Below, piece after piece: positions 22,290 to 34,045 of a DNA stretch of 64,000 bases. The position numbers were made by a program, and so were the translations under genes. The stretch covers positions 8,987,887-9,051,886 of the forward strand of contig JANVCC010000073.1 of the NCBI GenBank assembly GCA_025345505.1. Direction: 5' to 3'. Origin of the DNA: Todiramphus chloris collaris. Taxonomy: Eukaryota; Chordata; Aves; Coraciiformes; Alcedinidae. Numbering within the stretch: the first letter of the stretch is position 1; each line of letters starts with the position of its first letter. A model generated the notes under the pieces. It worked only from the letters and a program-made list of their open reading frames with translations, made no database searches and was not told where the DNA came from.

Positions 22290-24358
22290 ACACCGGCCCT
22301 CCAGTGTGCTGAGCTGCTGAGCCAGCCTCACTAAAATGTACACTTGAAAGAAATTCTCTCCCCTCCTGATCACTATTGGTTTCTATAGAAACAAGAAGGA
22401 ATCTCTGTTCTTCTCTAAATTTTTTCCCCTAATGCTTTTTTTCAGTACTATATAAAACCAATTTTTTTTTTTTATTATTTCTTTTTTAAACTCCACTGCC
22501 TTCCATTTATAACCTCATTCATCCAATTAAAGAACAATAGATTAGATAAAAATGGGCATGGGGTTTAAATTTTAAGCAACTCAATCCTGTGCATTAACTA
22601 TCTGTGGTCAATCCATCTCTCCTGGGTCATTTTATGACTCAAGCATTTCAAAGTAAATACTTTAAAACAACGGTACATCACAAGAGTTAAAAGGGGTCAA
22701 GAGGATATTTACTTAACCACTAGTTGACTTTTTAACTTAGAAATATTTCAGCAGTTACTGTATTTAAATGAAATCCATCTCCTCAGCATCCCCATAAATT
22801 ACTCTAAAACTCCAGGCTTCCCATCCACGTTGTAAGTCACCACCCTAATGCCTGCAACTTCTTACTGTTTAGATAACTGTGATGTTTGCTTGCTTTGTTA
22901 TTGTGCCCTTCTCCAGAGACTGCATTTGCAGAGGAATTGCTAAGGCTTGTAAATATTCTATCTACCTTGTTGTAATCACCAGGCAAATATACTTGCACTC
23001 AAGACAAGTCAAAAAAAATAAAAAGAACCTAAGAGCTCTTCAGCCATGAAAAATTCCTCTAACAGAGGTTTGACTTTAAAAAATTAGAGAAGAGAATCTT
23101 TACAACAAATAGACTACAACAACAGAGCCTATGCTAGCTAGAAGTGAAAGCAGTCATACAAAGATGTTATTTGGGATCTACTATTCACTCCTATCAGAGA
23201 AAAAGGAAACAATAATCATTATTCACACCATGACGGTGCAATATAATGCTTTTTTATAAAAACAATAATGGGCACTCATTTTCAGTGCACATAAATAACT
23301 TTTTTATAGTCAACTCATATTTACTCACACGTTTTGCTTGGGAAGTTTAATATTCATGCACACACAAATCACTTACTGCAGGTAGTGAGTCGAACTAAAC
23401 AGAACAGGGGTTGATTATATTAGGCAATTGCAGATGGGACCAAATTGATTCCTGATGTTGTTCTACCACAGCAGTGTGACACACAGGACAGCAGCTGTCC
23501 ACAAAGTCTGAAGGAAGCATTCGGTACAAACGCTGGTTTTGCCACTGCCGCTCCCGCACCGGCGCTGTCTGCTGATCAGCAAAGATGACAATGGGACAAT
23601 CGTGGAGTTGCAATCTCTGAAGAGTTGTTTTCTAATCCTATGTTCGCTTTGGTGCATTTTTGCTTTAAACCAATTAAAATCCTTCTGCAGGTGCTAAGAA
23701 TATTATGAGTGGTGTAAGCTGAACAAAGTGCTGTGTCAGATTCATCCCTACTTAATTCTAAATCAGCACACAATTCTTGTACCACTATATATAAAGTTAT
23801 GACTTTCAGCATCATCTTTGAGGATCTAGCACAATAATGTGTAGGAGTAAGTCACCTGATAGCCCTTGGTGGGTCTCATTAAGGGTTTTACACAAAAGAT
23901 TTTTTTTTCCTCAAAAAATGAGAAGGAAAAGAAAAAAAAAAACCCACTTACAGTATCATTTCTTTCAACAAATAACTCAATAAATATAAAAAAATATCTT
24001 TTTTCTTGTCAGATTCAAGATGGAACCTCCAAATGCAGAACTCCTAATTCAGTGTAAAGGAAATGAATAGAGACACGTGCCAATGTTGTATTTTTTGCAG
24101 CTAGCCCTATCATAGAAATGGCTGCTCAATATTAATTGATTTACATTGCTAGAGATAACCTGTCCCATAGCTAACATATTTTCAACTTCTTGGAAAAATA
24201 ATTACCAAGTGTTTGGTCCATGGGCACTAATGACCCTGGAAGACATCAATTTGCAGAGGTTTTGTTCCATTTTACCACAGAAAAATATTGTGTCTCTACA
24301 AAGAACTGTTTTCAACATCAAACTTAATTCCACTTTGGAATCTTCACACTTCATGACC
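22290..24358. other. Non-coding DNA, nothing recognised
   Basis: AT-rich, several poly(T) and poly(A) runs of 10-13 (for example near 22461 and 23930). Overlapping minus frames at 23395-23815 span a small GC-richer spot near 23535-23575 but show no recognisable protein. Confidence 0.5.
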
Positions 24359-24425
24359 AAAAAAAAAAAAAAAAGAAAAACAACCAACAAAAATCCACCA
24401 AAGCCAAAAATCAAAAAACCCACTC
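24359..24425. repeat. Poly(A) followed by A/C-rich low-complexity tract
   Basis: Sixteen A, then AAC/CCA-rich sequence. It makes the 131-codon + frame at 24146-24541 appear long by adding a lysine/proline/threonine-rich segment. I read it as low complexity, not coding. Confidence 0.75.
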
Positions 24426-25870
24426 CAGTCCCAGCACAGACAGGCACTCCTCAAAAGCTAACACAAGAAAAGATGTATATGGCTGGATTGTTTATTCCAG
24501 CGCTCAGCAGTCAATCAATGATACACTGCCAAAATTTGTAGGGTACCTATTATGCATTTTCAAAGAAAGCTCTGTACAGCTTCATGCACAAAAACCTATT
24601 TTAAGAGATCTGCTGGTCAAAGGAAGTGCCTGAAAATTTCATGCGGAGAATGAGGAGAAAAATGTGTGTCAGAGCTCCTTTTACTGCCATATCTAGAAAG
24701 CATTTAATACATGCCAAATTCAAAATCAACAGCTGTATGGTATAGAAGGGTGCAAGACTTACATTATTAACTAATCGCTGGTTCAGAAAAACCCCTATGA
24801 AAGCAGGAAATTGCTCTCTACCAACATCAGACTGTACCAAGGCCTACTCATCCCTAATATGCAGTGGGGGAAGAAAAGCCACCTTATTGAACTCATACAA
24901 CCTCTTAAGGGGAGGAGGGGGGAGAGAAAAGAAAAACCACCCTTATAAGCAGATATTCTTTATTTTGCTAAGAGCAGAATGTGCCTTCATTCTTTACCTG
25001 ACTCCTGGTTTACTCCAGGTCCCACTTGCATGTGGCCATCTCCAGCTCTTCTGAACACAGTGAACCGAACCCACTGTCTATTTACTGTGGCCGCTATTAC
25101 GAGATTATGTAGCAAAACAAGAATATCCAGTTGTTGGTCATTGATTTATCTATAAAACAGTAACTGTAAAAATGACAGAAGAGGTTCTGTACTAGACAGT
25201 CTTGTGAAACAGTTTATTACTTAAGCATTAATGACCCGTTTAGAGGTCTTTACTGGTCAGGTAATGACCAGCTAAAGGAGTTAAGGGCCCGAGGCAAAGC
25301 ACTCTAATAAAACCCTGCATACGGCATGTGTTTGGTTCCTCCAAATTCTATTAGGAAAGAGAAGTGTAAAGGGTAATGAAAGACAGGTCCAAGAGGCACT
25401 CATATCAGCCCTCTCATTTTATATTTGGCATAACACACATGGCCTTATTCCAACGGCACAAATCATTCCTTGTTTATACTACCACCTATCACAGAGAAGA
25501 GCAGTAACTACAGCTGCAAATGGCCAGTCATGATATTAAGGACCCTGTTGCTTTGGGCAAATAAACCTTCCTGCAACTGAAGGAACCGGTCCTACAATTT
25601 GAACACGTGATACCCTTTGCACCTCCAAAGAACACATGCTCAAAAGAAAAAGAAGGGAGCCAATATGCTGCCAGGCACCTCAGCCAGCCCTGCCACGCCT
25701 AAATCCTACTCTAGTAGTATTAAGGGTGGAAGAATTAAGTGTTTTCTGTATTCCTAAGCAGTTCTACTTGAATATGAATGTCCGCTTTTTACTGTTTGCA
25801 TTATGAGGAACAGCATATTAAACCAGAAGTTTAATATTGATATCTCCACTCTAAGACGGAGACAGAACAG
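24426..25870. other. Non-coding DNA, nothing recognised
   Basis: Includes a purine-rich GGGGAGGAGGGGGGAGAG stretch near 24909. Short open frames on both strands are unremarkable. Confidence 0.5.
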
Positions 25871-25871
25871 C

Positions 25872-25935
25872 TGTATGTATGTGTGTGTGTGTATATATAT
25901 ATACACACACACACACATATATACACACGCATACA
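25872..25935. repeat. TG/TA/CA compound microsatellite forming a palindrome
   Basis: (GT)6 at 25881-25892 runs into (TA)6 at 25892-25903 and then (CA)7 at 25904-25917, followed by TATATA and imperfect CA. The GT, TA and CA blocks are mutually complementary around the centre of the TA block, so the region can fold into a cruciform or adopt Z-DNA-like structure. Confidence 0.9.
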
Positions 25936-27825
25936 CTTGCCAGTAAATTAGAAGCCAAGGGTTGGAACAGTACCCAGGGCCTCAGTCTTGGCTTCAGAGG
26001 CAGGTAAAACACTCAGGCCCACATAACCGCATCTCGCTATTACAGCCCCACAGCATCATTGATTTTGGTCCTGATTTATGGCATCATTTGTTCTTGATAA
26101 AAGCCACTTGCCAGCACTACTCAGAAAAAAGTAAAATACAATCTAAGAGTGGAAATTAGAAAGAAGAGAAGATAAGAGACTAAGAACTGCTAGAAAAATG
26201 TGCAGAGATTCCTGTATTTGCAGGATGAGATGTTCTACGTAAAGCAAGTTTATTTGCTCAACATTTATTACTGTCTCATCAACAGTAAAATGAGGATAAA
26301 GAGCATTCTGATGACTTAGTCAAAAAGCTACTTAATTTCACTGTCGCTTCTATAAATGTAGTATATTTTGAATGTTTATTTTAAAAACCACTCTCTAGCA
26401 TTTACATGACTAATTATAATAGCTTCTTTAGAATTTTTTGTGTAAAGAGCCTTTTAAGCCATGTTCAAGGCCTATTTCAGGCCATAACAATCCTTCAGAG
26501 GTATTGCAGCTAATCATACAAATATGTATTTAGTCAAATCAAAGTTTAACTCCTATACCAAGTAGAAAAATGGTGGCTTCTTATTTACACCTTCCAATTT
26601 TCAAGGTCAGATATCTTAGTGCTTATTTCAGACCATCTGAAGTGATCACAACACAATCTAAGCATTTACTGAAATTAAACTTTCCATCAAACATGGGCAG
26701 AGCAGAAAACATACACAATAGTAAATAGATACCATTATTTCTGCAGCTATACACTCCAAAGGGCTAAGGATACAAACCTAAAATTCAAACTAACTAGAAG
26801 TTGATTCAGACAGATTACACAGCACAAAGCCCGAATTCAAACAAGACAAATTATTTTTCAGAGCCAAATTAAAAATTTTTGCAACACAGGGTTAATGGCA
26901 AAAGTGCTGACACAACAGTAAGTATATAGTGGCGCCTGCAAGCAGTGCTATAATTAATCTGAGTGTGCTGTCATTACACTAAACACTGCTTCTGCGGGAT
27001 CATTCCAACTCATGAAGCACTTTCTCTCTTTCTCAGATAACATGCAGTTTATTTCCAATCATGTACGTTTCCAGTCGTGGCATGATTTGCTAAAGGAACA
27101 TTAGGTCTTGAAGCAGTATCTTAATCAAATCAGAATTTTCTTCTGTAAAACAAATCTTTGGCTTTTGGAGAATTAGTAATCTAATGCCTTAGGATAGAGA
27201 TGTGAAACTGTGAGCTGAAAAATGCACTGCTGGAGACCATACTCAGCCTCCTTGCTTCTAGCCATTTACAAGTACATCTATCTAACCTCCTACCTACACA
27301 CCTACACTTTATATGGTCGTAAACCACCAATGCAATATCTAAATTATACCCTGAAAACTCCAGGTTTGAAATGGGTTGTATGAAAATTCACCTCATGTGG
27401 GGTTTATTCATTTCTGCAAGAATAGAAGGCTCTGATTCCTTTTGGATGGAACTCATTTAAACAAAGCCCAACAGCAAACACCCATAAATTAAAGCATTAT
27501 TGGTATTTATGCAAAGAGATACACGTAAACTGAGTGAATTCTGTGTAAAAGGCTTAAAAAAGGAAAGAGGTAGGATCTTGCCAATAAAACACTAACTGCA
27601 TTTACAAAGTTATTAAGTCATTTGTAAATTAATACTTTGAAATACATACTACAAAAAAAAAAGTATCCTGTCTGAAAGCATGTATGTTCACACACACTTA
27701 AGATTTTTCCCACTACTGCTTCCCACATCCACTTAAGTCATACTGCCTTAATAAACCAGGAAAATAGGGGAACTGAATGAATGCAAATATTTCACTATAT
27801 CTATCTGAAGCTGGTAATTTATAAT

Positions 27826-27841
27826 GGATAGATATCTATCC
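27826..27841. other. Perfect 16-bp palindrome
   Basis: GGATAGATATCTATCC is identical to its own reverse complement. Surrounding TATCTATC words suggest it arose from decayed GATA/TATC-type repeats. It contains GATA-factor-like words on both strands. Confidence 0.7.
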
Positions 27842-28736
27842 AGAATATATTCACTTTACTTCAATATGAACTGCATTTGAAGCAATTGTCTGCTTTAGAA
27901 ACCTTATAACCAAGCTACTATGATTAAGTTTACAGAGTTAAAAAAATATACACCAGAATTACTCATTCTTTACTTTTCATATGCAGGTCATTGATTAAAG
28001 ACCAACAGAGACTCTCTGACAGGATTTCTACAGTTGCAACATCAACACTAAATTAGTATGCCGTATCAATGTCAATCACTTTGTGTAACTTTTCAAGACT
28101 CTTCAGTGTAGTACTGGGTAAATTCAAATACAGAAACTGAAAAAATACACAGGAAAGGTCAATGGCAAGATTAGAAGCCATGGCCACTGGGCGAGCACAG
28201 ACCACTGAGTTACTCAGCATCTTCACCCTTTGAAAACAGCAGTTACAACAACGGTGAGAATTACATAAAACCTCTTCAAAACAACATGTGTTTAAAAGAT
28301 ACAAACACCATCAGGCAGATGCAGCATAATCATTTATGCTAAGGCTATTGTGGTGCAAAGTCAAGTTATGTTTTTCCACCAATAAATGTGTTTCATCTAC
28401 TAAACAAAGAATACCGCAGTACCCATACATACGCATATATTCTCACAGAAGCCACAAAACATGCTTGATGACTACATTCAAGAGTGAGTAATGATTACAG
28501 ACATATGGTCCTAGCCTATAGAGTGAAAACCTAGAGCAAAGTAATATTAATAAAGTAATCATATTTATTCTCTCATATCTAAAGATGGCAGTCCACAAAC
28601 ATTTTCATTTAGTAGTAATTTTGTTCCCCTCCTTGTGTTTGCAGTGGCATTCATGCAACTGCACAGACACACAGACCAGGAAATTAATCTGGATGCAAAG
28701 CAATTTCCCTCCCTCGTGTTCCCACCCCACAAAAAA

Positions 28737-28750
28737 GAGAGAGAGAGAGA
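28737..28750 (+). repeat. (GA)7 microsatellite
   Basis: Seven GA units immediately after six A. Confidence 0.85.
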
Positions 28751-30440
28751 ATGCTTACAGCATGATCATGCCTGATCTCATTCCCAACATGACATCCTAA
28801 AAGCCAGTACCAGCAGAAAGCAGATAGAACAAATGCGTAGTTGGGTTAAGACTAGAAGGCAGTACAGCATTTTTCCTGGGAGAGACTATTTAGGTGTCAG
28901 ATTTAATGTGAATGAAGAAACACACCTCAAATTGGTAGTGTCCAGGATGAGGATATTTTACAGATGCTTAAAAAAACATCCAAGGTTCATTATCCCCTTT
29001 GTCTTTTCATGTTTTCCAACTCTAACCTTTGGAAATCCAAACTACCTCTGGCTCAGATAACTACATATAAAGCATATCGCTCTAACAATGAACAACGTTG
29101 CCATGTCCTCTGTGCCAGGCAGCAGTAGCACATCACACTAATATTACAGAACTGGAATGGCACAACTATGCCAGCTCTGTTACAGCCTGCAGATGTACCT
29201 GTAAGTAAAGAAAATTAACTTAAATAACATCTGCAAAACACGCTCACAGAGTCCACCAATTTGCTTCTTGGGAAACCTCCCTGAAGTATAGAGATCACCA
29301 GAAAGCTGCTGCAGAAGAACACCAGAGGCCAATGTCCTAAAACATTCAGAAAAGAAGGGACCAAGGGTACACTGTCCCCTGCTGACTGAAGACAGACACT
29401 GGCACTAAGAAACAAGGCAGTTAAACTGTGTGGCTGGTCATATTCCACTGCTAGCCACCCCTGGCCAACCCTCCCCATCACATGGCACAAGTATGCCTGA
29501 GCACACCGATGAGCACAGCAGGTCTGGGCAACAAGAGACAGGTTCTCAGCTACTGCCTCCACATCTACTTAATCCACCTTCACAGTTTTAACTTCCTTTC
29601 CTCAGCAGCATGAAAGATCTGCTAAAACCAGAAGCACCAAACGACACTGGGAAGCACCCAGTGCTTTGGACGCAAAGCACCCCACCATGCTGTGGAAGCC
29701 ATGGTCACACAGGGCCTGCAGGACCTCACAGGCAACGCGTACACTCCCACATCACAACAGCAGCTCACATCTGTCAGCTAGGATGAGAATCAGTGATCTT
29801 GGTTACTTTGTCCATTTCCTACCTGCTAGAACAACATGTAAATACTTCAGCCCCAACCAACCCCCTGCAGGTGAATCCCAGGCCACAAGGCTCCAGGATC
29901 AGACTTACGCTTGGTGCTGTGACTGCTGCATTTCCAGTCAGGCCGTAGCTCATCTTCAGGCGAATGCACAGGGGCCGGTTTCTCCAGGATACCCTCTCCC
30001 AGGCAAGGGCAGCAGGCTCTGCCCCCTCAGGGTGCTGAGAGCCCCAAAGCCACGCTTTCTCTGTCACCAGGTTGTTACAGAAAAGCTAAAGTACTCTTAA
30101 GGCAGAAACATTTTGTGGAGGGTTTTGCTAGTTTTAAGGAAACAAGATGGGCTCAAATATTTTGCATCAGAAGAGGGCTGTAGGTACCAGATCATTAGTG
30201 GGCAGATACAACCCTGAGTCAGAGCCTTATGCCAGCCCTAAAAGGCAGGAACTCAGACATCACTGTGGATCTTGCATTTGCTAGTGGCTAAATCTAGTGA
30301 TTAGTCAGCACTGAGAGCTGCTGAATCACTCTTCAAAGGCACCTATCTCCCTGCTTACATCAGCTAGGCAGCCACCGCACTTCACTGAAATAGTCTGGGC
30401 TGTCCATTTACAGTCAGTACCCTTGTACTAAGCTTGCACA

Positions 30441-32631
30441 ATGCCTGAACTATGGTACGTAAGTCTGATTCTTGACCTGCCACAATATGCTTGCTAATAA
30501 GATAATAATTGATATGCATAACAAAAAGGTGCATATGGTTCTTTCTGTATTAGTTCATGTAATTTTTCAGATAAAATAATTTGAAATGCAATATTTATCT
30601 TCTGTCTTAACTATCATGAATATATTTAAACATATTTTAAAGCTCTTTCTAGACTCTCTCATTATTAAATTTCTGGGTATTAATGATTTTGGATTAAGTG
30701 AATGTAGGCATTGATATTCATAGAAGACAAATGACATCCTAAGTAGATGAGACATTTAGCAGGAATTACTTCAAAAGCCCGAACTCCCCCAAATCTCTGC
30801 ATCATTAAAAACTGCTTTTGATTTAAAAAAACAAAACAAATTATCACAAGATTAATAGAATATTTTATTACTGTGATTCTTTAACATTTTTACTGACCAT
30901 GACAGACTTCACCTGGCTAAATCTGAATTCTGTCAACTCTCATCGTAACAAAACCCGGTCTTAGAGATAAGGTGCTCTCCACAGGGGCCAAACAAAAGCA
31001 AATCAATATTTTCTAGCTAAAGGACAATCTTTGAGTCAAGATCTGTGCGAGGAAAATCTTTAGCCAATTCTTGGAGGAAACTAACTACTTAGAAATACAT
31101 AATAAGCAATTAAACTTATTGCTTCAGAATTTAGCAGGAGTTTTAAACGGTGGCAATCATTTTCTCCCACTAGTGGATTAAAGTATGGGTTAGCAGCACT
31201 TAAAAATGATGCAGGCAACAGAAAATGTTTGTAAAATAGAATAGAAAAACTAATAAGTGTAAAACTTCTGCCTGTCAGTGATAAAACTAAACAAAAGGCA
31301 TAAATTGGTGTGCAGTGGCTTTCTCCACAACAGAATTTTCGATACTGCTCTAATATCTCCTTTGACAGAAAATGGCTGTTAAGCCCTGTGTAAAGAATAT
31401 CTTTGAAAATGCTCTTCTTTGTTTCCTTTTTATATCTGAAATCAATTAAACATTAATTAAGAATCGATTTTGGAATGCTTAATCCTGAACATTTGTGCAA
31501 TTTTTTTTTTTCCATAAGTTGGAGTTTGTTTTTTTCGCTTCTGTGGAGACTTAAATATCATTGAACTAAATCCTCAGGACTTTTCTTACCAAACAGTGGG
31601 ATTTATAACAGAGAGGCAAATCCTGCTCTCCTTATTTAGAGGAGAGCTCCTGTCAAAGTGGACGATACTACAGCATCCTTTAAAAGCAAGAGAGCTCACA
31701 CTGCATCACCCACTGGAGTCAACAGGAGTGCCAGGCGGATGATAAACAGAGCTATGTTTCAGAAGTACTTTAACACCTAAACAGAGACAAATTAGAAACA
31801 CTTAGGGGAGGTGTGTATAAGTAAGGTTAATACAATTCCACCAAATGTCGCAGTTCAGTTCAGATCTCCAATCTGTCCGCTCACAGCGTGGCAAAAAGTC
31901 AATATATGTATTTCAAGAACCATCAGTAACTTCCCCGCTAAATCCTGGTTGTATTATGAACATGGGAGTCTTCCAAAAGACACAGGTGACCTCAAACAAA
32001 CAGAAAGAGCTAATACGTTTGTAGTTGAGGGTTGTGAAAAGGAGCCCATCTGACCACGAGAGGGGAGAGGAGAATCATGCACACTGGTTATTCACATGTA
32101 TTTTTCATCTCAAAGCAAGCTCACAAGAAGTGCATTTCATAAATTCAGCATGCTCAGGTGACACACCCTGCAGCACTACGATCCCTGCCTACACATGCTT
32201 AAGGAAGAGGGGAACAAAATCAGATCCCAGCACATCTCTTTTATCAAGGGATATTGAAGCGCAGTCAGGAATGGTGGAGCCACCAGGGACACACCATTTG
32301 AAAACAAGCAGGGGCTGAGTTTTCGTAACAATCTTAGGGAAGAGTCAGAAAAGCTGCAACTCAGTTTTCAGATTCAGACACGTCTTGTGTTTTTTCACTT
32401 CAGTCTAAGACAGTGGTGTAAACTCCTGGGGCTACCTATTTCTGGCATCTCATTTCACACGTGCCACTGGCACTCCAAAGCCTGTACGGGTGGCTGGCTA
32501 ATTTTGACATAGGCTTTTAGACACTAGGCTTAGGTCCTAATACTCCTGCTAGTTTGGATTTTGCCTACTAAAAAGTCTCCTACGCCTCATGCAGAAGATG
32601 GCAACAATTCTGACCAGAGCCACCACCGCCT
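30441..32631. other. Non-coding AT-rich DNA
   Basis: No gene. The section 30480-30770 and 31080-31500 is AT-rich with scattered ATTA words. CACTGGAGTCAACAGGAGT near 31710 vaguely resembles the CATTGACTTCAATGGGA repeat family but is too short to call. Confidence 0.45.
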
Positions 32632-32657
32632 CCCCCCCCCCCCCCCCCCCCCCCCCC
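32632..32657 (-). repeat. Homopolymer run of 26 C (G on minus strand)
   Basis: Twenty-six consecutive C on the + strand. The minus strand is a G26 run able to form G-quadruplexes and the plus strand could form an i-motif. Such runs are unstable and hard to sequence, so the exact length is uncertain. Confidence 0.9.
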
Positions 32658-32789
32658 AAATGCAGAGGGTCCCAATGACAGAATATTTTCCACTAAGAAC
32701 ATGGGACACTGAAACCTGATCTTCTTTTCATGTCTGCACTCCCAGAGTTTGCTGATAACCCCTTTCAGGCCTGCTGCAAAGTTCATCTA
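32658..32789. other. Non-coding spacer
   Basis: Nothing recognised; a minus frame here reads through the C run as poly-glycine. Confidence 0.5.
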
Positions 32790-32960
32790 TTTTTGGCCGC
32801 TGGGGAAGTCACAGACTGAGGGATGTATGACGCTGTCGCAAGAGGTTTATGTTTATTACATTTATTGCTGCTGATAGCAATAACTAAGAGCAGTCCCCGC
32901 TGTACAGGACTCTGAAGATCTGCAATAAGTTCTTATGTTCTGCTTGTGTTTCAATGCTTG
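32790..32960. promoter_or_regulatory. Candidate non-coding regulatory block
   Basis: Balanced block with GTATGACGCTGTCGC near 32826, TTTATTGCTGCTGATAGCAA near 32862 and few homopolymers. Texture of a conserved element; function inferred only. Confidence 0.27.
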
Positions 32961-33999
32961 GAGAAGTGCAGAGTAATGGAAGTAAATAAATAAATTACAA
33001 CAGGTGGGGTTTTTCACCCAGCTTCAAAATACAGTCCTATTCCTCATTTTCCAGGATCAACCATTACTCATGCTCACTCCAGAGGATTTGCTTTATTTAC
33101 AAAAGAATGACATAAAGTCTATCTCAAAGCCTCCCTATGTTATGTGTGACTGGAATAATCACAGGCCATTCATGAGAAATTTGAGGCAGTATTAAGTACA
33201 GAGCATATTTTGGTTGTTGGCCAGGATGTCTGGACCTTTTACTGTACTCAAATATATTATGCTAATCTCCAGCCAGTGAGAGGAGATGGGAAGAAAGCCT
33301 GGTTCAAGCACAGAACACCCCATCAGATGTGACTAAGTCCCAAACTTTACTTGTCGGCAGATGTATCTGGAAACTCCATCCCAAACCAACAGCAGTTGCT
33401 TCATCTACAGATGTGTAATGAACACCTACTGATCTCATCACCAAAACAATACATGATTTACATTCTGCTGTTTCTGAGGCACACAGTTATTTTTCCTCCC
33501 TTGGATTCTGAATTCCTTTTTGCTTTCACAACATGGCTAAGGTGTAATCCTACATACAGCTTTTCTAAGGAAAAGCCAGCTTGTGTCTGATAGGCACCAG
33601 TAATACGGGACTACCTGAGCCAGATTTCCTATGCCATTGCAGCTGTCACAAACTTAATGAGCTGACCTTTCTGAGAAGGGAGTCAAACCAAACTTTTCCT
33701 GCACAATAGCAAAAGCTTTGTTCAGAAATAGGTCTATTTAAATTATTTCATATTATAAAGTTACATATACTCAAGCATAGGAAAGAGCACTTTGAAATCC
33801 AAGACACAGAAAAACCAATTATTGTTAAATTACTATGCCACAGCTGTATTGAACCCAGCTCACCAGTCCATTTTCCCAGTGTACGGACAAACCAACTGCA
33901 ACTACATCAATCTGTGCGATGTGGCAAAGAAACACTTTGAGAACACAGAGATGCACTGTACACATGTAATAATATACACGCATACATATGCACTGTGCA
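32961..33999. other. Non-coding DNA, nothing recognised
   Basis: Contains short unremarkable open frames on + (33004-33195, 33351-33590) and diverged TA/CA-rich sequence near 33960-33998. Confidence 0.5.
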
Positions 34000-34045
34000 T
34001 AGACTCGATCTCTAGAGGTCCCTTCCAACCCCTAACACTCTATGT
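34000..34045 (+). mobile_element. CR1 LINE 3'-end fragment
   Basis: GACTCGATCTCTAGAGGTCC then CTTCCAACCCCTAACACTCT and ATG match the conserved 3' terminus of avian CR1 elements, where a GACTCGATGATCTCTAGAGGTCC-type run precedes a tandem ATTCTATG tail. A 3-base deletion and point changes show decay. Only the last ~45 bases are recognisable, consistent with the usual 5' truncation. A bird SINE or LTR carrying a CR1-like tail is an alternative. Confidence 0.75.

Larger units (their letters stand above)
25936..30440. other. Non-coding DNA, nothing coding recognised
   Basis: AT-rich. The stretches 26240-26560 and 26880-27180 have ATTA words and an enhancer-like texture but weak support. The longest frames of the window lie here (29215-29562 on -, 29666-30100 on +) and neither resembles a protein. 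Small palindrome and GA repeats are listed separately. Confidence 0.45.

Noticed and set aside
24146-24541. 131-codon + frame
   Set aside because: Its second half is translated poly(A) and A/C-rich low complexity.
29215-29562. 115-codon minus frame with a hydrophobic middle
   Set aside because: No recognised protein, no splice or promoter context; hydrophobic stretch could arise by chance.
29666-30100. Longest open frame (144 codons, +)
   Set aside because: Translation is rich in C, H, R and S with no domain, signal or recognisable family; overlapped by a frame on the other strand. Explained by locally higher GC.
31690-31740. Further copy of the CATTGACTTCAATGGGA-type repeat
   Set aside because: Only about 19 bases resemble the family; too short and diverged to call.
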